Origin: Pectinophora gossypiella
Taxonomy: Eukaryota > Arthropoda > Insecta > Lepidoptera > Gelechiidae
Assembly (NCBI RefSeq): GCF_024362695.1
Contig: NC_065424.1
Coordinates: 7,876,786 to 7,940,785 of the forward strand
Direction of reading: 5' to 3'
DNA length: 64,000 bases
The translations under genes and the position numbers were made by a program. The notes under the pieces were generated by a model. The model saw nothing but the letters and a program-made list of their open reading frames with translations. It did not search any database and was not told the origin of the DNA. Of the stretch, positions 43,801 through 53,134 are shown piece by piece (within the stretch, counting starts at the first letter, position 1; each line of letters starts with the position of its first letter).

Positions 43801-45354
43801 TACCTGGATTGAAACGTGAGTCATTTTTGAGGTTTTGTTGTCGAAAATCACACCAGAACGTGATTTTTCTAGAAGGCGCTTAGGCTCTAGACAGACGGAC
43901 CGCATTGCAACTGCAATCCAACCGCAAATTGCAGTTCAGGTGCAGCTTGAGCATTCAAGCATTTTGCAGTTCTGCAGTTGACACGACTGCAATAGAACTG
44001 CAAACCAAACGGGCAGTCCGATTGCAGTTCAATTGCAGGCGTACAGTCGTGCTGCACAGTTGGTTTGCAGTTCTATTGCAGTCGTGTCAATTGCAGTTCT
44101 ATTGCAGTCGGTCCGTCTGTCTAGAGCCTTACAAGGCGCATACAAGGTATGAACGTACCAGATCTCGAAGGGCTTCATGATGTCGGCGGACAGGTTGATT
44201 TCCTCAGCCTTGAAGTGATACTCCTCCGGCCAGGATATAGAAGGTGCTGTAACAATAACATTTTGCATGAGTTGTTCAATACAAGCTACTCCAGCTCATC
44301 ATTATTTTTTTGATGTGACTTATTGTAGATTTGCCGCAGATGGTATCTACTACTTAGTCGGACAAATGGCTCTCCATTTGTCCGACTCTCGCTGAGGGCT
44401 CTCACCCAGTGCAAAATTTAAGACAGCTTGAGGGTGCCCAGTTGGGCGCGAACCTCGGCTCAGGGAGTCGTCTGAGATGGATAATATTTGAAAGAATTAA
44501 TCGACTCTAGTGGGTCGATAGCGGTAAGCGCCGAAAAAAGGAAATAGTCGACCACGCTGGCGGGTCGGTATAGGGGTCCTGAGGTGTTTGTTGTCGCGAG
44601 CTGATTGGCCGCCTCTATGGCTAGAGTAATCGGGTCGTCAGAAAGGAAGCGCTGAGGGCTCTCAGTTGGAAATTCATATTTGGATCATAGATCATTGAAA
44701 AGAGCGATCTCGCCGCCGCCTGCGCCTATTTTGTGGAACAAATAACACAAACAATCTTCTTCTATCGTGTGGGTTGTACGGTGGATTACCAACCTCATCA
44801 ACCCTGGTGTCAGGGTTATTATCGAGCAGTCAAAGGCCCCTGACATGGCTCATGTAACGACTACATACTTGCATCTGTAAGTAGTAACTGAGGCCTACGG
44901 CTTAACTTCCGAAGCATGGATCATCTTACTCTCGGACAATCGGGTGACCAGCATGCAGTATCCTGACGAACCCAGGGTGCACACAGTTTATTTAACGGCC
45001 TCCGTGGTCCTAGTTTGGTTAGGACATTACATACTGATCACCTGATTGTCCGAAAGTAAGATGATCCGTGCTTCGGAAGGCACGTTAAGCCGTTAGTCCC
45101 GGTTACTACTTACTGATGTACGTAAGTATGTAGTCGTTACATGAGCCATGTCAGGGGCCTTTGGCGGCTCAATAGTAACCCTGACACCAGGGTTGATGAG
45201 GTTGGTATTCCACCACGCAACCCACATGATAAGAAGCAGTTTATTTGCAATAAGATACACATGCAAAAAGTGAATGAATAATCTTACCCAAAGCATATCC
45301 GTATACGGAATTGACCACAAAGGTCAGAGCCACCAACCCTGCGAAGATACCCAT
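34855..45354 (-). CDS. Secreted papain-family cysteine protease, 26/29-kDa proteinase type, 12 exons
   Basis: Joined minus-strand exons: 45288-45354, 44159-44246, 42842-42959, 41949-42063, 41387-41513, 40760-40869, 38714-38816, 37462-37691, 36576-36702, 36006-36114, 35524-35708, 34855-35035. All junctions are GT-AG and in frame; the sum is 1560 bases, 519 residues plus stop. Residues 1-19 (MGIFAGLVALTFVVNSVYG) are a signal peptide. A long N-terminal region (20-240) precedes an inhibitor-type prodomain (YRLAINQFADKT, about 255-266). The mature enzyme begins near LPLNFDLRDLG (about 303). Catalytic residues: oxyanion Gln321 and Cys327 (NQASCGSCWAF), His467 (NHAVTLVGYG), Asn487 (KNSWGEAWG). The overall layout, DGYCNINN segment and C-terminal half match the insect 26/29-kDa proteinases, lysosomal or haemocyte C1A enzymes. 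Unusual: the normally GCxGG motif reads GCAGT (367-371). Family assignment is from remembered motifs; substrate unknown. Confidence 0.9.
35068..35290. mobile_element. SINE C head (minus) joined to a SINE A tail piece (plus), last intron of the protease gene
   Basis: 35068-35175 is the reverse complement of the SINE C head (GCCTCCGTTGTCTAGAGGTT with a worn B box). 35178-35275 reads GATGTAAGTACGTAGTCGTT and GGCGGCTCAATAACAACC from SINE A. The pair starts only about 30 bases from the splice acceptor of the last exon. Confidence 0.65.
36150..36450 (-). repeat. Repeat E in the protease intron
   Basis: Reverse complement of 47073-47395 with one extra partially repeated block (AGTGGGTCGACCCTAGAGGG). 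It begins about 35 bases upstream of the exon 36006-36114 acceptor. Confidence 0.6.
36832..36920 (+). repeat. Repeat T 3' end with (TATG)n and (GTATT)n tails
   Basis: TCTATAGTCTCTGCTTACCC and GGCGTGAGTTTATGTATGTA, then a TGTATTGTAT run. Same module as 41700-41775 and 46255-46325. Confidence 0.55.
37070..37260 (-). mobile_element. SINE family B, 3' part, in the protease intron
   Basis: GTTTACCTAACCTGAAGATT, ACCAGCCCAATACAGGTTAG and AATGTTTTCCTTCACCGCTG on the plus strand. Confidence 0.7.
38368..38590. mobile_element. MITE family M5, complete palindromic copy
   Basis: Starts ACAGGGTGTAAGTGACATCG and ends GATGTCACTAACACCCTGTA. Inner inverted parts ATGATTCTGAGTTAATATGA and TTGATATCAACTCAGAAACA. 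It lies in the intron before the exon 38714-38816. The region 38296-38360 just before it carries repeat H sequence (TTTCCAGGATACGTTTCCCA, AGATGGCGCTGTAAAG). Confidence 0.82.
39530..39755 (+). repeat. Dispersed repeat ending in (TATG)n, protease intron
   Basis: Contains CGGGCATGTCGTAAAAACCG, GCTGATCCCTTATCACCATA and TTGTGGCTCTGCCCACCCCA followed by GGCGTGAGTTTATGTATGTA. Pieces recur at 47905-47975 and 59630-59690. Probably a retroelement 3' end. Confidence 0.5.
40270..40475. mobile_element. Palindromic MITE family M6, uninterrupted copy, protease intron
   Basis: Ends AATTAAAACACATAATAACG and CGTTATTGTGTGTTTTAATT. Inner arms carry GTTCTTACCGCGTTTAAAGC and GATATGAGACTCCCGATATT in both orientations around the centre ACTGATGAGATTGG. 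A second copy at 57360-59290 has a LINE inserted at its centre. Confidence 0.85.
40545..40751 (+). repeat. LINE 3' tail running into a (TGTAC/TGCAC)n pentanucleotide repeat
   Basis: AGATATTAATATTTAGCGAT...GTGCAATAAAGCGTTTTTC then about 90 bases of TGTAT, TGTAC and TGCAC units. The repeat stops 8 bases from the splice donor of protease exon 40760-40869. Confidence 0.7.
40911..41090 (+). repeat. Repeat G plus LINE tail, protease intron
   Basis: GCCCCGCACCAATTCATATC, CACCCCCGCTGGGTCTCGC, then GTGCCGAGGATTTTCTTGCC and GAGAAGCTGCAGAAGTCTTA, the same order as at 25738-25985. Confidence 0.55.
41112..41373 (+). mobile_element. SINE family A in the protease intron
   Basis: Worn head (GCGTTGGGCTCACGATCTTG), clear core (GTGCTTCGAAAGCCACGTTA) and a complete tail ending GATAGAAGAAGAA. 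Its tail ends about 14 bases from the donor of exon 41387-41513. Confidence 0.8.
41835..41948. mobile_element. MITE family M1 in the protease intron, directly at an exon border
   Basis: GTGTACACTTTAGTACCGTG, AAATATCAAATATATTAGTG, AGTTCTAAAGTAACC; its end coincides with the donor side of exon 41949-42063. Preceded at 41640-41775 by a repeat T copy. Confidence 0.7.
42096..42242. mobile_element. MITE family M1, complete copy
   Basis: Ends TACGGTCACGAGCATTAATA and TATATTGCTCATGACTGTAC form an imperfect inverted repeat of about 35 bases. This copy is a good reference for the family. Confidence 0.82.
42331..42500. mobile_element. MITE family M2, complete palindrome, with a poly-C run
   Basis: Arms contain AAAAGCAATATTGCTATTTG and CAAGTAGCAATATTGCTTTT, with GTTTGCATTGCGCACATGTA in the centre. 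The outer end runs into about 15 consecutive C (42477-42491). Confidence 0.75.
43360..43465. mobile_element. MITE family M3
   Basis: GAGACTGCCCTCAAGATCAT and its reverse complement around the loop GTTCTTATATAAAAACAGTG; ends in ACTACCACCTTA. Compare 10277-10405. Confidence 0.78.
43518..43695 (+). pseudogene. U6 snRNA 3' fragment fused to another sequence with an A tail (chimeric retrocopy)
   Basis: 43518-43580 matches about 60 bases of the conserved U6 snRNA 3' part (AGATTAGCATGGCCCC, ACACGCAAAATCGTGAAGCG, TTCCACATTTTT) with two visible base changes in between. The 5' half of U6 is missing. A further 108 bases of unidentified sequence follow, then ten A at 43688-43697. This is the form expected when LINE reverse transcription switches template. 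No promoter; not a functional U6 gene. Confidence 0.82.
43880..44132. mobile_element. hAT-like MITE with TGCAGTT-rich interior
   Basis: Ends TAGGCTCTAGACAGACGGAC and, reversed, TAAGGCTCTAGACAGACGGA. Flanked by AAGGCGC on both sides (43873-43879, 44133-44139), with one mismatch if counted as 8 bp, consistent with hAT target duplication. The interior repeats TTGCAGTT and its complement many times. It lies 19 bases from the splice donor of protease exon 44159-44246. Confidence 0.8.
44310..44650 (-). repeat. Repeat E in the first protease intron
   Basis: Reverse complement of 47073-47395, with an inserted short inverted repeat (AAATGGCTCTCCATTTG) at 44363-44383. Confidence 0.6.
44755..45240. mobile_element. 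Two SINE A copies, tail-outward, in the first protease intron
   Basis: 44755-44980 is a minus-strand SINE A (AGAAGAAGATT tail at its low end). 44995-45235 is a plus-strand copy in which the head is fused directly to the AGTTTGGTTAGGACATTACA segment, skipping the B box. The pair is head to head. Confidence 0.78.
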
Positions 45355-45396
45355 GTTGACCCCTGCCAGCTACTGTGGTCTTAGGCTTTACAGACC

Positions 45397-45408
45397 TATT
45401 TATATATA
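45397..45408 (-). promoter_or_regulatory. TATA box of the protease gene
   Basis: On the minus strand TATATATAAATAGG lies about 45 bases before the start codon, leaving room for a short 5' untranslated region. No other exon is needed upstream. Confidence 0.7.
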
Positions 45409-45529
45409 CCATGCCATGATAACACTAATAGCCTGTATACACTGTGTCGTCAATCGAGTACCCTTATACTGAAAACCATATAAGCGCCTTTTGAAAACTC
45501 ACATTTCACATAACCTCGCAATTAGGGCC

Positions 45530-45667
45530 TTTCCAGGCCACGTTCCTTAAAAACAACATAGATGGCGCTGTACAGATTTTTCTTCGTTTACCTTCAAATT
45601 GCATGGATAACAGACATTATGCGTCTTTTATCTTTGGTTTTTGATATAAATGATGACCCTTATTATT
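45530..45667 (-). repeat. Repeat H
   Basis: Contains TTTCCAGGCCACGTTCCTTA, AGATGGCGCTGTACAG and CATTATGCGTCTTTTATCTT; partial matches at 23019-23333, 38296-38360, 61286-61330 and 61855-61990. Confidence 0.55.
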
Positions 45668-45838
45668 GCAAAGCTGAAGTGGCAGTGGGCAGGACACATA
45701 GCGAGGAGAACCGATGGCCGCTGGGGCGGAAGGGTTCTTGAAGGGGATGCGGGCAGCGCAGGACCGATCGTCGTGGAGATCCTTGGGGGAGGCCTATGCC
45801 CAGCAGTGGGCGTCGCACGGCTGATGATGATGATTATT
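45645..45838 (+). mobile_element. 3' end of a LINE frame, internally deleted (copy 3)
   Basis: Reads LKWQWAGHIARRTDGRWGGRVLE and then jumps to the SLGEAYAQQWAS end with a frame change, relative to 28355-28504. It ends CGGCTGATGATGATGATT. The segment shows the part of the protein (W.GH.ARR.D.RW) that precedes the portion in the other two copies. Confidence 0.75.
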
Positions 45839-45845
45839 ACACGAA

Positions 45846-46172
45846 TGACCTCCGTGGTCCAGTGGTTGAGCGTAGAGCTCACGATTCGGAGGTTCCGGGT
45901 TCGATTCCCGGTGGGGACGTATCACAAACATTACTTTGTGGTTCCTAATTTGGTTGGGACATTACTGGCTGATCACCAGATTGTCCGAAAGTAAGATGAT
46001 CCGTGCTTAGGAAGACACGTTGAGCCGTTGGTCCCGGTTACTACTTACTGATGTAAGTAAGTAGTCGTTACATGAGCCATGTCACCTTTGGGGCCTTTGG
46101 CGGCTTAATAATAACCCTGACACCAGGGTTGATGAGGTTGGTACTCCACCTCACCACCCACACGAAAGAAGA
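45846..46172 (+). mobile_element. SINE family A, full length
   Basis: Head ACCTCCGTGGTCCAGTGGTT, B box GGTTCGATTCC, core GTGCTTAGGAAGACACGTTG, tail GGCGGCTTAATAATAACCC to AAGAAGATTA. Inserted directly after the LINE tail. Confidence 0.87.
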
Positions 46173-46254
46173 TTACAACAAGGTACAATTACATCTTCCA
46201 CCCATTATTATTCTAATGCAAATATCAAGCAACAATTATTTTACATTACCTTAG

Positions 46255-46600
46255 TTTTTTTATTCTATAGTCTCTGCTTACCCCGGTGGGAAATAGGCGT
46301 GAGTTTATGTATGTATGTATGTAGTTTTTGGAATAATTATGGAAGTACCCACGTAATGAAAAATAGGTAAGTAGTAACCGGGATCTACGACCTAACGTGC
46401 CTTCTGAAGATCGGATTATCTTACTTTCGGACATACAACCTCGTTTTACACAGACACCACACATTGACGTCATCTTACACGCGCATCTGTGTGTGTGTGA
46501 CGCCATACGATTCAAGTCTAAACTGTGTTCGAGGGGGGGTGAGGTAAACCTAGCTCAGACGCTGGTGGGGAGCGGAGAGTTGCCGTTCTATACGTAGTAT
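46255..46600. repeat. Repeat T end, SINE A scrap and repeat G (minus)
   Basis: 46260-46325 is the CTCTGCTTACCCCGGTGGGA...(TATG)n module. 46372-46435 is a minus-strand SINE A core region. 46515-46600 (GAGGTAAACCTAGCTCAGAC, GGGGAGCGGAGAGTTGCCGT) is repeat G reversed. Confidence 0.55.
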
Positions 46601-47072
46601 TATTACTTATTCAATGGTTGTAGAGGGTCTGGATTATAAAATCGTAAAAACATCGATGGTCGTAACATCGAACACTTTGCATCGAAAGGTCAATACAGCG
46701 AACGTGCTTAGTTAGGGGAGTCCGATTTTACTCAGTGAGTTATTACAACTGAAGGTAAAGAGCTGATCTAAGTCTTTGGACCCTCTGTGGAACCCGAGTG
46801 CTGAACGTACTTAGTATTGAAGGTATGCCTCATATAAGTGGGTAAGTGAAAAACCTTCTTTAAACCGCCAAAAATAGCCGATAATTCGTTGAAACAAACA
46901 GGTCATTAGAAATATTTTTATGACATCTGATTTGAAATGCTATTATGCATTTATTGTAATAATTATTCATTAGTACAAAAGCGGGTTGATAACAAATGTC
47001 GATAAGGATTCTACTAAAACTGTTGTTATGCCAAATCCAAAATGCGAGGTCAGGTATGGAGGTAAATAAGTT
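46601..47072. other. No supported feature
   Basis: 46640-46700 has several ACATCGA/CATCGAA motifs; otherwise nothing recognisable. Confidence 0.35.
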
Positions 47073-47400
47073 TTACGGATTACTCTAGCCATAGAGGCAG
47101 CCAATCAGCTCGCGACACCAAACACTTCAGGACCCCGATACCGACCCCGCCGGCGTGGTCGATGATTTCCCTCAACCAGCGCTTATCGCTATCGACCCAC
47201 TAGGGTCGATTAATTCTTTCAAATATTTTTCCTCTCAGACGACGCCCTGAGCCGAGGTTCGCGCCCAACTGGGCACCCTCAGGCCTGTTGTCTTAAACGT
47301 TGTACCGGGTGAGAGTCTTCAGCGCTCCCCATTTGTCCGCCCAAGTAGTTAATGCCATCTGCGGCAAATCTACAAAGTCAAAAAAAAGAAAAAAAAACGT
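47073..47400 (+). repeat. Repeat E, longest copy
   Basis: About 330 bases: AGCCATAGAGGCAGCCAATC, CGACCCCGCCGGCGTGGTCG, CGAGGTTCGCGCCCAACTGG, CCCCATTTGTCCGCCCAAGT, ending CAAATCTACAAAGTC and an A-rich run. Found at least six more times, complete or partial. The A-rich end and consistent 3' border suggest a retroelement; no Pol III boxes are clear. Confidence 0.6.
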
Positions 47401-47522
47401 ACGATACAACACGTAGACATGCGGAATCAAGAGATCACATTTGTAATAATAATAAGTAACTCTAAAATTTTCCATTAGGTATAAGAAGTCAACTTTGGGT
47501 CAAGGAATAGGTAGATACCTAC

Positions 47523-47672
47523 GTACAGTCATGAGCAATATAATGTACCCACTTTAGGACTCTGTCGCACTAACCATATTTGACTTTATTGAGACTTTCA
47601 ATTCAATTTTTCAAAAAAGTTAATGTGACATGGTACCAAAGTGTATACATATTAATGCTCGTGACCGTACGT
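47523..47672. mobile_element. MITE family M1, complete copy
   Basis: ACGTACAGTCATGAGCAATA to TAATGCTCGTGACCGTACGT, with an extended outer palindrome at both ends. Confidence 0.82.
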
Positions 47673-47805
47673 ATAGTACCTATTACGTAAGTAGTTATTT
47701 TTTTCCTATTCCAAGTAAACTTTGTACATTTTTTTTGTCACTGTCAATCTCCTGTCCTAGAAGAGAATTTTAAATAAATATGTTATTAATAACCGTTTTA
47801 CACAA

Positions 47806-47975
47806 CTTCCGAGTGAGAGCCCTCAGCGCTGCCCATTTGTCCGGCCAAGTAGTCGATGCCATTTGCTTGCCTACAATAAATAAGTCACGTCAAAAAAGCT
47901 GCCAAGTTGTCTTCTCATTACTTGTGGCTCTGCCCATCCCATTAGGGATAACGGGCGTGAGTGTATGTATGTATA
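47806..47975 (+). repeat. Repeat E end joined to a (TATG)n-tailed repeat
   Basis: 47806-47880 (GAGTGAGAGCCCTCAGCGCT) is the end of repeat E; 47905-47975 (CTTGTGGCTCTGCCCATCCC) is the module at 39700-39755. Confidence 0.55.
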
Positions 47976-47985
47976 CGTCAGTTAA

Positions 47986-48300
47986 AGCCTCAGTGGTTTA
48001 GAGGTTGGCGCGTCAGGCTCTCGACCTGGGGGTCCGGGTTCGATTCCCGATGAGGATTTTGTCGAAATCACTTTGTGAGGCTATCTTTTGTATGGTAAGG
48101 ACATTGCAGGCTTAAATCACCTGATTGTTGGAAAAAGTGGGATGATGAGGGCACGTGAAGCTGTTGGTCCCGGCTACCGTAAAATACCTTCACCAACCCG
48201 CAGTGGAGCGGCGTGATGGAGCATGCTCCATGCTACAGTTGATTGAGGGGAGGCCTGTGCCCAGCACTCGGACGTAAGTATATAGGCTGTTTAAAAAAAG
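47986..48300 (+). mobile_element. SINE family C
   Basis: Head GCCTCAGTGGTTTAGAGGTT, B box GGTTCGATTCC, shortened core (GATGAGGGCACGTGAAGCTG), tail GGGAGGCCTGTGCCCAGCAC and GTATATAGGCTGTTTA. Confidence 0.8.
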
Positions 48301-48359
48301 TATGTACAAGTAGGTATTTAGCTATCACACGTTAATACATGAAAAGAGAAATTAATAGG

Positions 48360-49400
48360 GGACTATATTTTCTATCACCAAAATTTATATTTGTCATCAA
48401 GATGTATCACCTAATAAATAGATCTATCGCCACGAAATATTTTCGTTCTCAGATAAACAAAAATTGTTCCCAGGTATGAATTATCAAATTAATGTTAATA
48501 TATGTGTAAAATAAGAGATCGATAACCAATAAAATTATATTGCATTACATGAATATAAACTTCATTCTTATAATAACAGTTTTGTTACTTAAATAATAAC
48601 TCTGTGCTCAGAATGGTAGATCTGTCACCAAATAAATCGATTATCGATCCCTGACTGCGACTCCTTTTTATTTGATATTTTGTCACCAATACAGTAGTAA
48701 CATTTTATTTCGTTCAGATATTAAATTAATAGTATTCGTTACCAATTTAATACATCAATTTATAATTTTAATGAAAAAATGATCAAAGGGGCGGAGACAA
48801 ATTGGCGCGCTTTAAAAATTGACTAATCCGGCCTCAACGATGGGTAGTAGGTAACTAGGTTCGATCACACGATGCGCGACGCGGACGGCGTGCCATAAGC
48901 CAGCCATTTTAAACCAGCGCTGATTGTTCAGTGGTAATTATTTTAAACAATAAATATTGATTATATTGACTTTAATTGTTTTATTTACTACTCTGCTAAA
49001 TATAATTTATACTACCAGTGGAAATTTAGAACCTTGGGAGTCTAGTTAAGTAGCAGAATCTTTTGGTTGAAACGATGATGACAACCCTAATTTTTTATTT
49101 GAACTTAATGCAATTTTCTAGTAACATAATATGATTTATTGGTAATCTCTTTAAATTAGTTTGTTTAAATACTTATTAGGACACACCTATTATAATACAT
49201 ACAAAAACATTTATTTGGTACTAGACCTTATATCTCAGGATTTTAGGTGATTTATTGTGGAACTGATTTTGCATTGTTTGGTGACTACATTTTGGTGACA
49301 AATCTACTATTTTGAGGACAAACCCTATTATTTAAGAAACACAAAACTAATTAAATTGGTGATAGCTTAAATGATACCCAAATTAATACAAAAGAGGAAC
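48360..49400. repeat. Possible foldback element marked by TCACCAA / TTGGTGA motifs
   Basis: The left half has TCACCAA-type motifs in plus orientation (CTATCACCAAAATT, GATCTGTCACCAAATAAATC, TTGTCACCAATAC). The right half has them reversed (GTTTGGTGACTACATTTTGG, AAATTGGTGATAGC). The centre (48860-48960) is GC-richer (GATGCGCGACGCGGACGGCG). No transposase frame. Borders are approximate. Confidence 0.35.
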
Positions 49401-49449
49401 ACATGTTGTGCCGACCCCACAAAGAGTGGGATAAACACTAAAAAGTACC

Positions 49450-49765
49450 TCCTTAGTGAAGTGGATTACCAGCAACTTCATCAACCCTGGTATCAGGGTT
49501 ATTATTGAACCGCCAAAGACCCCTGACATGACCCATGTAACGACTACGTACTTAAATCACTAAGTAGTAACCGGAACCAACGGGTTAACGCGCCTTCCGA
49601 AGCACGGATCATCTTACTTTTGGACAATCAGGTGATCAGCCGTAATGTGCTAACCAAACTAGGGATCACAAAGTGCTTTTTCTGATATGTCCCCACCGGG
49701 ATTAGAACCCGGGGCCGCCGGATCCTGAGCTCAACGCTCAACCACTGCACCATGAAGGCCGTTGT
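49450..49765 (-). mobile_element. SINE family A
   Basis: Reverse complement of the family from GGCCTTCATGGTGCAGTGGT through the core (GTGCTTCGGAAGGCGCGTTA) to the tail near 49450. 49766-50293 is AT-rich DNA without a supported feature. Confidence 0.83.
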
Positions 49766-50293
49766 ACATTGATGTAATTTCAGATCAATGAATTTCCATT
49801 TATTATTATCACTGTAAAAAAGTACCAAAATTCAAAATTACTTATTTGCTCATAAAGCATGGCAAACACATCATTACATCTTACCTCTCTCTCTCTTTGA
49901 TTACCTTATGTCCACAGTAATAAAATAAGCTTATATTTTTTCAAATATTATAATTATGTTAAAATAAAATTCATTGTTGTGAAATTACAATATAAAAAAA
50001 AATATTGCGGCACTCAAATATAATTCGAGCATTTATCATTATTACCCTATTATTCTAATTTCAAAATAAGTAATTTAATGACATTAATCTCATTACTTTA
50101 TCCTTCGCACGCAAACATTTTTAAACAAATTGGTAGCTCTATCAAACTACGTAAATAGTCGCCGTAAAGTGAAAGCCACCTTTTTAAAAATCGCATTCTA
50201 ATTATGACTGTTATTTTCTTCAACTGGCCTAAAGGCCACCAAACCAGGCCAAAAAATTCCAAAAAAAAAATTCCACAAAACTTTTACCTGGAT

Positions 50294-52896
50294 TTAAGGT
50301 GATTCGTTTTCCATACAAAAGTTGATGCAGTGCTACAGGAAAACGGATAGAGGAATATTGTTATAAAACCGATAAATAGTAATATTTTGGTGTATTATTT
50401 TCGCAAACTAACAAAAATTTAGGGTCCGAATACGAGAAGTACCATATTTCAGACCCTCAATTTTGATCAATTCTACATTTGTAGTGGTGCAGATTACAGT
50501 GTATTTGCTGAGCGTGTAGAGGTGTCAATGTTAGTTTGTGTGCGTGATAGTTTTTTTTTTTTCTAAAGGCTTTGACTACTTGACAAGTGTAATAGAATGT
50601 CAGTGACAATTTATAAAGAGATTTTGTATGAAGAGAATAAATATAAATAAAAAACTAAAAATACTACAATCTGAGAAAAGGAATATTGGAAAAATATTTT
50701 TGTAATAACGTATCTTATTTAAACATTTTTAAATAATGGGTAAATACCGTGTTTTAAAAGAGGACATATATTATAATAAAAAATCAATACATAAAATGAA
50801 ATGGCTGTATGGGCATAGTTCCCTTTGCCTTACCCTTCGGGGAAAACCAAATCAAAAAAGAAGTTGTTGCATTTGCCGGCCTAAATAGTAGTCATTTATA
50901 ATTAATTGTTTTTCCATCCAACATACAGATTTATTTATATTCTCTTTGCCGCGGACTTTTTGGTGGGACCGGGAACGGGAAGGTTGCTTTCTTCATTGAA
51001 TAATCTAAATAATCAATACGAAGTGGTGTTTTGTGGTTAATGATCACATTAGTCGGAAAACATTCCCGATAGTATTATTAAATCGGAATATTCAATAAAC
51101 AAAGTGTACCTATCTATTTTCGCTTTGCGCCAACAAGCCGCTTACTTCGTTTGGGGTTCGGAGTAGGAGTCTGCTCCGAGGGTGGGGCTTAGGTTTCATC
51201 ATTTCATTAATCATCATCAAGAAAAAAAAACACAAGACATGGCTGTATGTTCATAGTTCCCTTTGCCTTGCCCTTTGGGAAAAAAAATAAGATAAATTAT
51301 GATTTTTTTTTTTGGTTATTTTGTCCGTAGGACAGGCAAAGGGATCATAGCCCATACAGCCAAAGATAAATTATGAAATTCTTATGTATAATAAACAAAC
51401 ATCACAGACATCATGACAGATCTAATACTAAATAAAATCTTTTTTCTTTTTTCTATTTGACTTATTTATGAATTTTAATCAAGAAAACGTGATAATAAGT
51501 TCGACAGCAACCAGTTCAGGTCCCCGAAACAGCCCATTTCAGGCCGCGTATATATGGAAATACTACTTCAATACGTCCCAGCCTCGTCTTTTTTTAACGT
51601 CCTCGTTATAAAAAGACGTCCTAACCAGAACTAACTAACCTAACAATAAACACCACGCGTAAATATATGTCCAGAAATGCGCTGTGAGTCGTCTGGACTG
51701 GGCGCGAAAACAACATAGAATTCGATTAGGTGCTAAGTGTCCCGCATGCTATCACCAGCTGTTACTGACATACGTATGAAGTCCCGCGGATTTTATTGGA
51801 ACTAAATGACAAGTCATAATAATTATATGCGGATACTGCGACATCAGCGCCGTGCTTGCGGGACGTCCTGAAGCGCTATTACATCTTTCAAACGCGATGC
51901 GACAAAGTTTGAACCTACGCAATTTAGGAAAAATCTACCTTATTATTACTGTACTGTGATCGTTATTTGTAAAATCATACAATACATATACACAATTCTT
52001 TATACACAATATAATTATTATGACATATTGTGGACTTTTCGGTATACCTACAAAAAAGGAACAATTCAACCATACGTTGTTTTGTTATATCTCAATGGGC
52101 TCAGGCAGCGTTTTCGCCGAAAGCTCCAAGTCGGCTATATTTGTAACGATAATTATGTTTGACATTCATCATCATTTTTGAACCATTTTATACAAAAAAA
52201 ATACTTACGTATAAATTATAAACCCTAAAGCACGCCCATGAATCACTCTACTCATTGGTGAAAACCGTATGAAAATCCGTTCAGTAGTTTTTTAGTTAGC
52301 CGCATGTTCACTGATGCGATTAATGCCTGTTAGAATTTTACAAAATAAAAAATACGGAAATTACGGAAGGTACTTCAGTGCAAAGTAAATTATTGTATAC
52401 TTAATTATAATATTATTGGTAAAAGTGATAATTTTTGAAAATTCCGTAACAAATAGACGGGTTCGCCAAATTCAATTGTAAAAAAAAATACAAAAAGTAA
52501 AAACAATTAAAACATGCAGTTGGGTTTGAACCGTGAACCTTAAGAATGGCGGCTACTGCTTTACCAAATGCGCCATTTAGAAGTTAGAAGTAGACTTCAA
52601 ATTATGCATCTCTTTTAATAGCTAACCTAGTTCGCATGTGTGTGTGACAGCTTCGTGTTGTACACAAATTGAAATGACACCAACTTTTGATGCAATGTTT
52701 CAATATGATATCTTCAGTAAATACTTCAAAATTGTAGCTTAACTTAAAGATAATGTATGTAAGATTTCGCCACCTAACATTTCACTGGGTCAGAACTCAA
52801 CACTAAACGAATAAATGGAAAAAAATACGAAAACTGCAGAAGTAACGCCATCTACTGACGCAGCGTTACCTAGCTGACTGAAACACATCACCTTAA
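50294..52896. mobile_element. TTAA-flanked non-autonomous DNA element, copy 2 (2595 bp plus TTAA on both sides)
   Basis: Element 50298-52892, TTAA at 50294-50297 and 52893-52896. Same orientation, same length and same sequence as copy 1 wherever compared, including homopolymer lengths (a run of 12 T). The flanking DNA differs completely from that of copy 1, starting at the base next to TTAA, so this is transposition, not a segmental duplication. Ends are GGTGAT...ATCACC. The tRNA-like unit is at 52515-52580 (minus). No transposase is encoded. Confidence 0.9.
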
Positions 52897-52989
52897 AGTA
52901 GCTTGTCTTTAGGCTACTTGACAACCTAGTCAAATGAGACACTTTTTACGAAACGTCAAAACGAAAGTTTTCTTTGGAGTTTGTAAGGA

Positions 52990-53105
52990 AATACTGGGGG
53001 GTTAAAATAGCCACATCGACGCAATTCATCTAAGAAAGCAATATTGCAATTTGACATTTGCGCATATAAAAGTAAGTGCGCAATGCAAACAACCCCTGTA
53101 AGTAC
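52990..53105 (+). mobile_element. MITE family M2, half element
   Basis: GGGGGGTTAAAATAGCCACA, AAGCAATATTGCAATTTGAC, AAGTAAGTGCGCAATGCAAA. Confidence 0.6.
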
Positions 53106-53134
53106 TTACTGTGACGTTAGCAATAAAAGCGGTC

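Noticed and set aside
15837..52896. Segmental duplication or assembly duplicate as explanation for the 2.6-kb identical pair
   Set aside because: Identity stops exactly at TTAA on both sides of both copies and the flanks are unrelated, which fits transposition. Raw reads would still be the final test.
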